A DNA stretch of 64,000 bases, from the NCBI GenBank assembly GCA_022478985.1, contig JAKSZP010009317.1, positions 1 through 64,000 on the forward strand. Direction: 5' to 3'. The first letter of the stretch is position 1; each line of letters begins with the position of its first letter. The translations under genes were made by a program, and so were the position numbers. Source of the stretch: Massospora cicadina (taxonomy: Eukaryota > Entomophthoromycota > Entomophthoromycetes > Entomophthorales > Entomophthoraceae). Under the pieces are notes generated by a model, which did no database searches, was not told the origin of the DNA, and saw only the letters and a list, made by a program, of their open reading frames with translations. Of this stretch, positions 35,990-47,540 are shown one piece after another.

Positions 35990-36970
35990 TATGGCACTGG
36001 ACCAGAAGATTTGTCTTGAGCACCTGCCAACAGGCTTCATCAAGGACACCAGACATGTGGGCCAGCAACAAAGAAGGAATACTCGATGGGGGTTGCTGAA
36101 TCATGCCTCCAAACTAATGCCATCAGTGGAAGATACCAATGGGAAGCTCCAGAGAAGAGGTAGTTGTGCAGAGAGCGGATTGCATCCTGCAAATGGTGAC
36201 TATGGGCTTCACGGAAGCTAAAGCTGAATGACTGGTGGAATCCAGGCGAGGCTGGAAGCTTCATAGACCAACTTTAAAGAACTTGGCCAGCAAAGTGAAG
36301 AGCATAAGTGGCAGTATCCTGATCCAGAAGGTTATCCAGATCAGAGGGATTCAGCGCTAATGTCAAAGCCTTGGTGACTTGGGCCTGGAGTTCAGCATAG
36401 GGGAGCTCAAAGTGTATGCTGTTACCTGATTGAGAGCTCAGAAACCAGTACAGCAGGTTTGTAAAATTGACCAAGTCAGAAGAGGAACTCAGGGAGCAAG
36501 TCTGACCTGGCCAGGAACAAACAATCCAGAGCAACTGGCATAATCTCCAGAGCATCTATGATGATGTTTGGAGCATCAGCAAAAGGAGCCAAATCCAGGA
36601 GGGTTTTGAAGTCCAACTCTGGAATTGACTGCAAGGGAAGAGTCAGCTGAGAGTTGTTCAAAATGATGGCCAGCCTGGTTTTGGAGGGATTAGTTACTGT
36701 TTCAAGTAATTTGATGGAAGGACTAGCTGCTTGTGCCAGACTAGGCGTATGTGTCCTGGAAGGACCATAAAAGAGGTTCCATCAAGCATCCTGACTCATC
36801 TTCTGGAAGAGACGGAGGTCTGGATCAGACAGACTATTGAGGAGCTGCTGGTAGCGAGATTCAGAATTTGACATATGAGCTGGATGAGAGGGGGATGTCG
36901 GACTTATATAGAAGTTGACATTATGCACTCTATAATCCATTAGCTCCAATTTTGGGGAAATTAATCTCAA
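35990..36970 (-). pseudogene. Antisense reading-frame series in gypsy-3 3' region, unrecognised
   Basis: Minus-strand frames at 36782-36970 (starting MSNSESRYQQLLNSL), 36476-36661, 36274-36555 and 36040-36264 follow one another in order and can be joined by a stop and a frameshift. They have ordinary soluble-protein composition and leucine-rich helices. A TATA-like TTATATAGAA lies just upstream near 36903. I do not recognise the protein. It could be an additional antisense ORF of the element, a captured gene, or gag of another element. Frames on the plus strand here have no support. Confidence 0.4.
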
Positions 36971-38086
36971 AATTAATGAGATAAGCTTCCAAAGGAAGAA
37001 TTAAGAATGACTTACAGCCAAGAGGTTATGAGCAATATAATGAGGGCGAATAGAAATAAGTATTCTTAATCAAGCCATGAAACAAACATCAATGGCAAGA
37101 GTCTCCTGTCTAGGATGAGGAGAAAATCAGGAAATCAAGGATACCAGACCAAGAATCCTGAATATGACAGAGGGTCATATGTCCTGATGGGGGAAACCAG
37201 ATCCTGGGACTAATATTGTCATGAGTAAATTGATCAGCCTGGCATGACAGAGGTCATGGGGACTGCGCTCTGAGAAGGCGGTAGCAAGGAGGAAGAGGAA
37301 GAACGCCATATGCCAAAGGTCATCCCAAGCAGCGTTGAGTATTGATGAGTGTACTCCGCTTGAACCAATGAAGTATTTGACCAGGTGTCTGAAGCAGTGT
37401 TCTCATGCCCTGGTCCTTTTCTCGCTGGAAATCTAGGCAAGAGGGGGGATGTGTTGGGATTTTTGCCCATATTCCCAGCCTGCTAGATTACCTGGTGTCG
37501 CTAGGGGAAAATTCCCTAAGGCGAAGTGAATCAGAAATTGGTTGGCCCAAGTTTCAGAGGAACTATGTTTGGGGGATTTTGGGATATTCACCTGGTCATA
37601 TCCATTGGGGATCGATCCAGATGAATACCTAAGATCTCATTGGGTGGAGCAGCTGACAAAATAGGGGCATCTGATAGTGATTAACTATCAGGTGTACCAA
37701 TTGGGATTGGTTGTGTTTCATCACCAACTGATTGGGAATGAATAGTGAGTTGCAAGGCGAGTGATGCCGCCTGCAACTAGCAAGTCAATTGGTTGGTGAA
37801 GTGACCTGCCATAATGGGTAATAAGTTTCATTACCTAAGCAGGTCACTAGCCAATTATTGTTGGTTCACTTAGATTGAGAAGAAAACGTTAGGGACATGT
37901 TTTCTGACTCTTTCCATTTGAGGTCTTGAGGATGTCCAATGACAGAATCCTAGCCAGGATGGGGAAGACCATCGCTGCTGATATGAGGAAGGGTGATTCA
38001 ATGGCAATGGCTGCCATTTCATCAAAGAGGTGTCAACTGAGGGTTAGACAGCTGAATCCCCTACTATATAATTCCCTAGGATTTAC
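36971..38086. other. Gypsy-3 3' region, no recognised gene
   Basis: Between the antisense frame series and the 3' LTR. It contains a minus frame (37234-37470) and plus frames (37405-37632, 37926-38135) without recognisable similarity. I did not identify a clean polypurine tract before 38087. Confidence 0.45.
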
Positions 38087-38645
38087 TATAATAAAAACAT
38101 TATTATCATTATTATTATTATTATTATTATTATAATGATTATTATTATTACCAAGATTATTATAACTGACGTTATTATCTACAGTAATAAAATCAATTTG
38201 GTGTTTAGTTAGACTATCAGCTTCTATTGTGTCATTCCATCTCAAGGATATTATTGCAGAAGGCAATAATTGGAAGACTCTCAGAGAGAAGAGTAATAAT
38301 CTGAGCGGTGATCTAGAAAGGAAGGAACCACAATCAGGGATAGCTGCCGACTGTGTGTTAGGCCAAAAGAGACTGTCACTGGGGTATCTTAATAAAGATT
38401 GGGTGGACAGGAATATAGGGAACAAATCCCTATGAGTATGACTTACAGAGTATTTAATCGGAAGTACTCCCCAAAGTATTGGGCCTAATAATAGTTCAAT
38501 CTCAACTACGGATAATAGTCTCCATACTATTATCAATTAATACATTCTATACAATGCAATGAAGTGCATAAGGAAATTGAACCTGTGCAGTAAAAGGGTT
38601 ACTGGGGTTGACAGCCAATAATCAACCACAAAATAAATGTTTACA
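38087..38645 (+). repeat. Gypsy-3 3' LTR with (ATT)n expansion
   Basis: Matches the 5' LTR but carries a longer ATT-type run at about 38100-38150 than the other copy, showing microsatellite growth after insertion. It ends TGTTTACA. The sequence after it (CTCGCTACCACAAAGGGG) is loosely like the element's own PBS region; I do not know whether that is meaningful. Confidence 0.88.
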
Positions 38646-38649
38646 AAGG

Positions 38650-39580
38650 TATTTCTCGCTACCACAAAGGGGTGAGAGTGTCATTTGGCGGAGAGCAGGG
38701 GCCGTCATAAAGGCCTCCTTGATAGCCTCAAAGGCCTGCTAACGTTTGGGAGACCACTTGAAGGGGACACTCTTTCCTTTAAGTGGGTGAAGAGGTGCCT
38801 CCAGCTGAGCAAAGACTGGAGAAAACTTCTTCAGTAAGGTGATGATGCCAAGAAAACTTCAAAGCTAGCTTTAGGTAGTTGGGGTGAGCCATGACTGGAT
38901 GTCCTCCAGCTTGCAGGTGGGAACCGCATAGCCATTCTTCAAGCTAAGTTGCCTAGAAAGTTCATCTCCCTCTGGAAGAATTCGCACTTGGTGGGCTTTA
39001 CAAAAAATCTCGCCTTATGGAGGGCCGCCACCAAAGCTTCCAGATCTTTGGCGTGTTGTTCCATGGTAGGGGAATGGATTAATATGTCATCAATATATGC
39101 AACATCACAAAAAAGCGCATATCTACCAGTACATCATTAATGAGACGCTGGAAGGTGGCCAGTTCATTCTTCAATCCAAAGGGCATTACCCTAAACTGGA
39201 AGACCTCCCATCTGGTGCAGATGGCTGTGAGCTACTTCTGCCCCCTTGCCACCCTCAACTGGTATGAAAGCGTTGACCAAGTCCAGCTTAAAGAATATGC
39301 GGGACCTGGAGATAGTCTGGACAATAGATTGCTCCAAGGCAGGGGGTACAGATCAGGGACCATAATATTGTTCAGGTGACTTTAGTTGAAACATGGGCGC
39401 AGAGAGCCATATGAATTCCTGGAGAAGACTATGGGAGAGGAAATAGGAGAGGACTTTTTAATGAGCCAGCCCTTCTCCAACATATCATCCAACCAAATCC
39501 CCAGGGCCTTGTCCTTCTCCATGTATGGGTAGAGTAGGCAGTTGATCTTGACAAGTTTCATTTTCAGTTGAAATGACAGA
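38650..39580 (-). pseudogene. Gypsy-4 reverse transcriptase with intact YIDD box
   Basis: On the minus strand, frame 39382-39618 gives the lead-in with KINCLLYPYMEKDKALGIW, MLEKGWLIKKSSPIS and PIVFSRNSYGSLRPC. RVMPFGLKNE and TFQRLI follow near 39190-39130. The catalytic loop near 39095-39080 reads YIDDILIHSP, so both aspartates survive, unlike gypsy-1, -2 and -3. MEQHAKDLEALVAALHKA and CEFF lie downstream. Stops and frameshifts elsewhere make it inactive. The first codons of that frame come from the TRIM LTR, not from gypsy-4. Confidence 0.88.
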
Positions 39581-40738
39581 TGTTGAGAATTTTCATTCTC
39601 ATTAATAGATGACTCCATTAGCGTGCCAGGGTAAACAGTATGAAGACTGCTGGACTTTGCTTTTTCACAATAAATGGCGACCTTTCCCTATAAATTTGCA
39701 GGGCAATCCACCAACCCACCAAACCAACAACTTCTCCTTAGGAGGCTTTACCACTTGTTATGGATCAGAGGTTCTCTCCTGGTACTTGTCCAACTATTGT
39801 GGTTCAGCGGCCTTTAATGACTCCCTTTTGGGTTCTCCCCTTCAATCCTTCCCATTCATCATTGTTGCTGCTAGTTACCTAAGTTCCCGTGGGTTTTCAT
39901 CTAGTTCAAGGTTGAGAGTTGATTGCGCCGCCCACTCCCGGTGTTTTATCCCAGCACTTAATCTCTGGGGATCTTGAGTCCCACCTCTACAAGATAAGCT
40001 AACCTCTGTCAACTAAAAACTTAATAAAGGTAGGAACAAAAGATAAGGTATTTTATTAATAGGGAGATCAAACTATTTATAGGCTTCTTGCCTGCCCACG
40101 TCATTGACATTAATTTCTGTCATTTTCAGCATTCACTGGCGAATTCTCCCTGCTTAGAATTTGTCAGCACTCTCACTGTTGATACTTGTCCTCCTCAAAT
40201 GTCCATAATTATGTTGATCCTCAATTCATCATTATCCAAATTAATGAAGTATATTGACCTCCTTGGCATAAGTCGCCAGTATCAAATTTAACCAAATTGC
40301 TGTTGGGGAGATTCCTGATACTCTTGTGAAGTCAAAATAGTATATTTACTTATTTAATTAATATTGATTGGTTTGTCAACCTCATCATAAGTCGCCGATG
40401 TTAAAATTGACTGAAAAACTCTATTGGTATCCTTTCCTGATACTCTCAACATCAAATTTAAGCAATTTGCTGCCTTAATTGTTAATGTTGCTTATGTCAA
40501 CACCTCAACCTCAGTCGCCAGTGGTGAGACCCACCAATTTCCTATTGGGGATGATCCTCAATACTTTCTTGATCCTTCAGATCAGGACAGCTCAACACAA
40601 CCAGATGGGGAGCACAAATTAGGGTCATTATCATTAAATTAATCAGTCAAATTAGTAGATTAATCAGCAATCATAATTGATTAATTATTACACTAATTTT
40701 TATTATGTGAGGAATATCACTTGGTTGAAAATCCAACA
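39581..40738 (-). repeat. TRIM-like element, 3' LTR
   Basis: 1158 bp. It shares with 40994-41980 blocks such as TGAAGACT, TTGTCCAACTAT, CTCCCCTTCAATCCTTCC and TCAACTAAAAACTTAATAAA. Plus-strand frames inside (39609-39977, 40424-40642) recur imperfectly in the other LTR and are not genes. Confidence 0.92.
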
Positions 40739-40974
40739 TATCCCCTGACTTAGCCAGATGATATTCCTCAAGCGTGACGCCACCTACTCAGTGAGCCAAA
40801 ACACATTGATGCAACGATTGGGAGGTTCTTGAATCTTCCCACCATCTTTAAGAGGAGAAAGAACCTGAACTTTAGGGCTGAGGTTCCGCTGGTGGTATCC
40901 TCCCCAAAATAGATCCAGTGGCTTTTTCCACCTCCTAACTAATCTCAAGATAATTAAGCAACACACTAACAGAG

Positions 40975-40992
40975 CCCCTGTAGTGATCACCA
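40975..40992 (-). other. Primer-binding site of the TRIM-like element
   Basis: On the minus strand TGGTGATCACTACAGGGG follows one base after the LTR end TTCTCAACA. It differs from the gypsy-2 site at positions 6 and 7 only, suggesting that the same tRNA primes gypsy-2, gypsy-3 and this element, and that one of these gypsy lineages may mobilise it. Confidence 0.8.
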
Positions 40993-40993
40993 T

Positions 40994-41980
40994 TGTTGAG
41001 AATTTTTCGTTCTCAACAATAAGTAACTGCATTAGTGTGCCAGGCCAAACAGTATGAAGACTTCTAGACCTTGCTTTTTCACAATCATCGTTACCTTTCC
41101 CTATAAATTTTCAGGGCAATTCACCAACCCAGAAGCCCAACAACTTCTCATTCTGAGGCTTGACCACTCGTTATGGCTCAGAGATCCTCTCCTGGGACTT
41201 GTCCAACTATTTTGGTTCAGTGGCCTCTAATGAATCCCTTGAGGGTTCTCCCCTTCAATCCTTCCTGTTCATCATTGTTGCTGCTAGTTGCCTAAGTTCC
41301 CGTGGGGTTCTCATCTATTTCAAGGTTGGGAGTTGGTTGCGCCGCCCATTCCAGGTGTTTTATTTCAGACCTAATCTCTTGGGATCTTGAGTCACACCTC
41401 AACAAACTAAGCTAACATCTGTCAACTAAAAACTTAATAAAGGTAGGAAACAAAAACAAGAGTTATTTTATTAAGAGGGAGATCAAACTGTTTATAGGCA
41501 TTTTTTGCCTGTCCATGTCATGAACTTATTGCTTGCCTTGTCAGCACTCACTGGGAATTCTCCCTGCTTAGCATTCTTCAGCACTCTCCCTGGTGATACT
41601 TGTCATCTTCAAATGTCCATAATTGTGTTGATCCTCAATTCATCATTATCCAAATGATTTAATTATATTGATATCCTTGGCATAAGTTTCCAGTTTCAAA
41701 TTCAACCAAAATGCTGCCAGGGATTATTCCCAATACTCACATTAAGTCATATTAGTGTTTCAAGTTATTTAACTAATAAATATTGTTTTGCCATCCTTGG
41801 CTTATGTCACAAATGTCAAAAATTGACTAATGACTCTATTAAGATTCTTTCCCCAATACTCTCAACATCAACTTTAGGCAATTTGCCATCTTAATTGATA
41901 TTACTAAAACTATCCTGACATCCTTGGCCTCAATCACCGGTGTTGAGACTCATCATTTTGTCAGGATAATCTAATATTTT
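40994..41980 (-). repeat. TRIM-like element, 5' LTR, first segment
   Basis: The left portion of the 5' LTR in minus orientation, up to the insertion of gag-only copy F/C. Two more pieces of the same LTR lie at 45225-45320 and 50689-50764. The order and content match 39581-40738 throughout. Confidence 0.92.
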
Positions 41981-42072
41981 AACACTAGTGGTGCCCAACC
42001 CAAAAAGGGGAAGCTGCCATGCATCTTATTTGCAAATGGGCTAAACAAAGGGATTATTAGGAATAAAAAAAA

Positions 42073-42560
42073 TTAATAAGACACCTCAGCTAACAGCCTA
42101 GAAAGCCATATCAGAAGGTGAGGAAGCTTTGGGAAAAAAATTTCTGGCGCCCGCTTTAGCTGGCATACCTTGGAGGACAACATCAGGGTAGGAGCATCAG
42201 CAACATGTGGCATAAGGAGGTATAGTTGAGGGTTTCCTTCATTAATGAGGCCGGCAGTATCCATTTCCTAAATGTATTGAGCAAGTTGATGCTCAACAAA
42301 GGTGATGAGAGCAGGCACACAAGTAGATGGCTTGATGCACAGGCGGGTTTCAGGATAATTAGGTTTAAAGAAAGTTTTTCTGCATCGATACAAGTGCAGC
42401 TCACACCATTAGCAAGCTCCTCAATATCATATCTCGCATCTTCCTCAAAATCATGGGGAAAATTGGGGATAGGAATACCCTCAACCAGGGGTATCATTGC
42501 CCCATGGAGTTGCTGGCATAGTAGAGTGTTGGCAGGTGTCAGACATTTGCCTCCCAGGAT
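42073..42560 (-). pseudogene. Copy F/C conserved C-terminal region
   Basis: The minus frame 42183-42497 starts MIPLVEGIPIPNFPHDF and continues EEDARYDIEELANG. The overlapping frame 42073-42264 gives VADAPTLMLSSKVCQLKRAP. Copies E (AMEPLAEGITIPKLPHGF, IEEL, VADAPTPMLS) and A share this order. I know no domain with this pattern. Its recurrence in several copies within 64 kb suggests that it is a real part of the protein. Confidence 0.7.
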
Positions 42561-43113
42561 TCAGAATAAGAATGTTGGGGAAAAATTGGCCAAAAAATAG
42601 GGAACATCAGACATTTGCAAGTCCGCAATAATGAGGAGATTATTTTTAATATTAGTAATAATTCAATCGCCTAAAGACCTTGGCCAATTCTCGGTGGAAC
42701 CTTGCAAATTGGGGTAACATAATTTCAAACACTCAACAGCCAATCAAAACTAGATCAAGCTTTGGATTACTATGACCACACGGCAGACCCTAGGGTCCAT
42801 TGGATGGTACTCCACCATATGAAACCAGGTCCATTCCAGCACTGATGTGGGGACCGCCCCTTTTTATAGGCATGGCGGGGGTCCCCAAGGTAAAATAATT
42901 TCCTATGATAAAGGTTGGCTGAAGCTAATTAAATTGTTACCTCAAGTGTACATAGTAACAAAAGTCAACTCCACATTCATTGTTCATCCAAAGTGAAGTG
43001 AGTTTTCCAAGCTTCAATAGGTTGAACTTGAATATTTCCTTATTTGGATTGTAACAAGCCATCCCAAACTTACCAATAGGTTACCTTTGACCCTTGATAC
43101 CATTATGTATTCT

Positions 43114-43634
43114 TTAATTTATTTAATTTATTGCAGGGAAGGCTGACCATGGGATGGACACTTCCAAATATGACTCAGAAGAGACAAAACTTAGTACCAG
43201 GAAGGCACCCCAGAGGAGCGATGCTATCTCTTGTTGCCAGCGGGAACGCCACTTATGAGGAGGGGGAGGGAACGTGTGGGTGGGTCGTAGCCACAACTGA
43301 ACACGTGTGGAGGAAGGGGTCTGATTTGATGAACCAGACTGGGAACCAGGAGGATACCAGCTGTTGGTGGCACAGTGGGAGGTATCCAAACATCCACACT
43401 TGAAAGTGGTCCACCAAATGAGACCAGAATCTGTGGAGAGCTTTTTAGAGGGTGGGGGTGGAGCCTGCGATGGCATCTAAGACAATCGTGTGGATGGTCC
43501 ACATGGCGATTGCAACCACCAAAGCATGGAGGGAGGGTGGAAGAGAGGGGGCCATTGATAGAGCAAACATATCTCTTGACAGACTGAAGGGATGCGTTTG
43601 ATCCTGGCCCAGTAGACGTTGAATTTCGCGCACT
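43114..43634 (-). mobile_element. 5'-truncated LINE 3' end with 12-bp TSD
   Basis: ATTATGTATTCT at 43102-43113 and 43635-43646 flanks 521 bp on the minus strand. It encodes the last part of ORF2 (AIAMWTIHTIVLDAIAGS) and the LINE-3 type 3' UTR (GTGTCCATCCCATGGTCAGC), ending with an A/T-rich tail at 43114. The minus ORF that begins at 43696 starts in copy F/C and runs into this LINE, so its first codons are not LINE. Close to LINE-3 and to the fragment at 1-404. Confidence 0.9.
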
Positions 43635-44339
43635 ATTATGTATTCTGAATGGTTGGATATCAAGAGGTTCATTCTTTTTATCTCGTGGAGTTCCATAAAA
43701 AAACTTATATAAAACTAAATGTTTTAGTAATCATTTTTATTTTATTATAAGTGGTGGAAAACCCCACCTTTATATTTTTGGATTTTACAGTCACCAAGCA
43801 CCAGCGAGCCTTTACATTGCCAAAATCCAACAGCAGGAGCAGTAGCGGCTTCAACCGCCATTTTATTTATATTTTTAGAATTTAGATAACCATTTTTAGG
43901 ATGAAAATGGAGGGGGCGCAAATCAAGAGGATTGGCAAAAAAATTCTCCAATGCAAAACCTGGTATTGATAATATATGGCCAGTCACTTTTGTCAATCCA
44001 ATTGATACACTAAAAGATTTCAATTTGGCTAATGATGGCCCAGCCACTGGAGTTGGCAAATTGGCCACATCTGATTGGTTGCAAACCATCACCATGGCAG
44101 CTCAATTGAAACTGTTTCAGCCATCAGCTCAGGCTGCCATAAAATGACCAGATTTTCAAAATTTCTAAAATTTTGATTGGCTGCAACTTTGGAAGCCATG
44201 CCAGAATTTACCAAGATTGAGGGTGGGAGAATTAAGACCCACTCAAAAAATTTGGGTGCAGCTGCAGCGAATCCAACTCCAGAGAGGGGAGCTGTGGAAT
44301 CAGTGGAGGCAAAACTTCAGGGCAATTATGTTTGAAATG

Positions 44340-45133
44340 GTCAATTTTGAAGCATAAAGGGCAAATGGCGCAGCCATTCTTGATGCATGTTCAGAATGGG
44401 TGATCAGGGGCGGATCTTATCATATTGCAGGGGGTGGAATTGTGAGATGGGTGTCATGATGGAAAGGGCAAATTGTCCCTAACGGGCACACAAAAACTCA
44501 AAGGGCAAATTGTCGCAAAGGCAAGAGACCCTGCCAGACTATCTGCCAGATTGGGAACCATGAACTGTAACATGGGGTCTGCGCTGTAAATGGCAAACCC
44601 TCCATGAGCTTGTGGCAGAGGCGTTTGGGGGAAAGGTGGGATGGCAACTTGGCGAGATGGAACACCAAAGTAGCCTCATCCAGGAGTCAAATACAAACAG
44701 TCAGGAGTGGAATTTTTTAAATACCAATGGCAGCTGGCAGCTGCTGCTGCATTAGCTTCAGAATGGAATTCAAGATCAAGATACACCTTGAAGGGGCAAA
44801 AATCAATAAAGCTGTTATGTTTATACACTACTGCGGCCATCTCAATGATGGCTGTGCTTGCATACTGGAAAGGATTTTCATACTCCACCCAGAGGACAAA
44901 ACGCAGGTTACTCTGAGGGAGCACCAAAGGGCTCAGAGCGCCGCCTTGGAGGTTGCAAGGTGGTGAACCAAGTCCCAAGGTGGGACATAACGCCTTGTAG
45001 AATTGGGAAGGCTAGCGGAGACAGCCTGGGCATGCTTTGGTTGCAGCCAAAACATGCCAGCAGGTAGCACACCACCACCCCATGCTGGGGCAGCAGGCGT
45101 CAAAAGCATTGGCAAATTAAAAATTTTGCTCAA
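44340..45133 (-). pseudogene. Copy F/C ORF1-like part with intact CCHC knuckle
   Basis: The frame 44933-45133 overlaps the block 44676-44978, which has LSPLVLPQSNLRFVLWVEYE and a following alanine-rich stretch. The GLxxY block appears in a shifted frame. The knuckle CPLCFKIDHFKHNC has all four ligands. Copy A (CHLCFDFVHSKRKC) and LINE-4 (CNHCTTLGHKEHKC) share its spacing. The expected role is RNA binding in a ribonucleoprotein particle. Frames are broken. Confidence 0.75.
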
Positions 45134-45755
45134 TCAAGTGGTCGCTTTTGTGTTTTTTAATCCAAATTTGGCTTCAATTATAGCTATCAAAGCAAAAGAA
45201 AGATTTGGGATAATCTAATACTTTCTTGATCCTGCGGATCAAGACAGCTCAACCCACCCAAATGGGGAGCACAAATTGGGGTTATTTTTATTAAATAATT
45301 AATCAAAATTAGCAAACTAACTTTTCTCTCTCGTTGCAATCATTTTTTCAACCCATTCAATTCAAGTCTGAATCTAGTTTGATAATCTCACAGAGGAGAT
45401 TAGTCTGCGCCCATGTCAGGGAGCAGTTGGGCAAGTAAGGTAAGAGGAGCAGGTGGGAGGCCCGCGGCCTCAAACGTTCAAAAAACGCCCCAGAGAAACT
45501 GGTTGAATAGAAAAAAATTTTAAAAAACCGGCGGTCACTATTTCCCCAGAAATCCTCGCTTGTCAAGCACAATGCAACCAGTACATCAATACGCCACACT
45601 CCCAGCCACTTTTGTTGGTGGAATATGAGTCCGCGTGTTTCTGGACATCCAACAAATGGCTTTATGGGAAAAATTTGTGGAGATGTGCACACTTTTTCCT
45701 GACCGCGGTGTACATCACACCTCACTCCATGTCATGTGGTTAGCTAGACATAGGT

Positions 45756-46823
45756 TTGAAACACAAGGAGGCAGCAGATGAGGCTGCTGTGGTGCATGTA
45801 GTGATTGACCTCCCTGAAGGGCAACAGGTCATCGAAACAAAACGCACTAGATGGACAAAATCCAACCAAATTTTCCTCACATTTGACTTTTTGCCTACTA
45901 CGGTAAAACGTGACATTTTAGAGCAACACCTGAAAGATGGTCTCACCATCTATGGCGAAATACAATCTTTTGAAATGCAACGCTTTACGCTGATGCCACA
46001 CCTGTACACTGGCAAAGCCATCGCAGTTCTGACCCCAACCAAAGGAGATTGTGAAGTACCTAACCCAGATCCCACACTCCACTTTTATTAATATCAAAGG
46101 GCATACCACCCACCCTTTCCGGGTAACTGTGGACAGCGCGCCCCCCATCTGCACCCACTGTGACATGTTCAGCCATAAGGTACACACATGCCCCACCAAA
46201 GAGGGCATCACATTCCAAGAGCACCCCTCAGCGGCCATGGCCAGCAGAGAGGCACACTACAAACCAACCGTAAGCACCAAAGAGGCTTTTCCGTGGGGAG
46301 CACAAGGTTGCTACCTACTGGTAAAGCCTATTTCCCCGCAAGAACAGAAGAAGGCCAAGTAGGCCTGCAGGGCCGCGGCCAAGGAAGCGGCCAAAGTCAC
46401 CACTGCTATCCCACATTCCCAACACCAGGAGGACATCAAAACCTTTGCAGCAGAAGCAAATTGGGAATCCATCAACCAATCAGATTGGGAAGCCCATGCT
46501 GATTGGGCCACCCAATCTGAGGATCTGATGGGGGACTCAATCTCACTAATTGTTGCAACCAAGCTCTGGTTGAAACTGACTTGGGGCCCATCCTACCTGA
46601 AAAAAAATTTCAACCCACTCAATGGTGCACCGAACTCATCCACACCACAAAAAATTTGTCCGACGTTGGGGAAACAAAAGCAAAGGCAAAAGCCAGCGCA
46701 AACCTTTCTGCTAAAATCAACAAAACTACTGATAGCATTGCTGCAAACACCCACGCTGCCATGAAGGCCCGTGGGGATCTAGAGGAGGCTAGTGGGCCCA
46801 GGTGCCCACCCCCTCACACCTAA
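45756..46823 (+). pseudogene. LINE-3 ORF1
   Basis: The frame 45756-46091 (111 codons) gives IETKRTRWTKSNQIFLTFDF, a LEQHLKDGLTIYGEI segment and YTGKAIAVLTP. One frameshift later frame 46051-46362 gives FRVTVDSAPPICTHC and the complete knuckle CTHCDMFSHKVHTC. A K/A/E-rich tail continues in other frames to about 46820. LINE ORF1 proteins bind the element RNA. The same GL..YG and CCHC order occurs in the gag-only elements. Confidence 0.88.
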
Positions 46824-46835
46824 GGTGTGAAGGGG

Positions 46836-46840
<5 letters not shown>

Positions 46841-46867
<27 letters not shown>
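46841..46867. repeat. (AG)n microsatellite
   Basis: About 13 AG units lie between the ORF1 tail and the endonuclease of LINE-3. They encode the artefactual Arg-Glu run in the overlapping frame. Confidence 0.95.
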
Positions 46868-46871
<4 letters not shown>

Positions 46872-47540
46872 CGCCAGACTCAAGGCCTCCGCCATCCCAG
46901 GCTAGAAACTGAGTTTTTTACACAAAATTTACCCGTGGATATCCTGGCCATCCAGGAGTCCCACTGTCCACGAGGTTCAAGGAGGCTTGGAAAACCATGC
47001 TCCTCCCATCCCTATCATTTTGGTCAGAGCACTGTGGGGTGCTAATTTGGAAAAATATTTTTTCAAATTTTTATTGTCGGAAACCTTCCTCAATGGCTGA
47101 GTCCTCATTGTCACTTTCTTGTGGGCTGACGTGGTACACACTATCGTCAACATCTATGCCCCAAATGGTGCACAAGAGCGTCAGGAATTTTTCTCATCAG
47201 TCAAATCCCTCCTGCTACCCCCAGACCCCTTTCATAGTAGGTGACATGAACTGTTGGCTAAACACTCCAACAGACTGGTGGCCTTCCTCCTCCCATGCCC
47301 CCAGGGTCACATTGAACTTTGCGTTCTAAAGGCCACCCTTGGGCTAATGGATGCACTGCCGCAGCAAGCCCCACTGCTCAAGAACATGACGCGCCCCCAC
47401 ATCCACAATGGCCAATTAAGGTCCATGTCCCACATCACCTTATCCTTACACCGGCAAAAATTCAATCCCATATATCCCACTTCAAAACAAAAAAATGGAA
47501 TTCTCTGACCACTGACTGGTCTCGATAACATACACACCTA
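46860..47540 (+). pseudogene. LINE-3 APE-type endonuclease
   Basis: DILAIQESHC near 46939 carries the metal-binding Glu of APE-type endonucleases. VGDMNCW near 47240 is the D-x-N motif, one residue different from GDFNCWD in LINE-2 and LINE-4. The equivalent of SDH near 47505 is altered. The 5' half is spread over three frames. The domain nicks target DNA; with three copies in the window its family consensus is easy to see. Confidence 0.85.

Larger units (their letters stand above)
30580..38645 (+). mobile_element. Gypsy-3: Ty3/gypsy element with extra 3' region
   Basis: LTRs at about 30580-31116 and 38087-38645 are very similar to each other, so this is one of the younger insertions. The PBS TGGTGCTCACTACAGGGG is at 31120-31137. 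Pol (RT, RNase H, integrase) lies at 32400-35390. About 2.5 kb then separates integrase from the 3' LTR and contains a minus-strand frame series. A tail-I SINE is inserted in integrase. The flanking 5-mers (GCTAC and AAGGT) do not match, so the exact ends are uncertain. It lies against gypsy-4 sequence on the right. Confidence 0.85.
41981..45207 (-). mobile_element. Gag-only LINE-like element, copy F/C, with 17-bp TSD
   Basis: GGATAATCTAATATTTT at 41964-41980 and GGATAATCTAATACTTT at 45208-45224 flank the element inside the TRIM LTR. In minus orientation it starts near 45207 and passes an ORF1-like region (44676-45133), a GGFAIYSADPMLQFMVPN segment near 44605-44560, and a knuckle, ICPLCFKIDHFKHNC, near 44385-44340. 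It then reaches the C-terminal region (42073-42497) and the tail GGTTGGGCACCACTAGTG at 41981-42000. A LINE 3' fragment interrupts it, and some sequence at 42600-43113 and 43635-43840 is not matched in other copies. This is the most complete copy. Confidence 0.85.

Noticed and set aside
39609..39977. 122-codon plus-strand frame
   Set aside because: It lies in the TRIM LTR, and the equivalent at 41160-41390 is broken. No coding support.
43735..43775. Second tail-I end inside copy F/C (GGGGTTTTCCACCACTTATA on the minus strand)
   Set aside because: It resembles tail I but lacks a matching TSD, and it lies within the element bounded by the 17-bp TSD. Possibly an inner insertion, but unproven.
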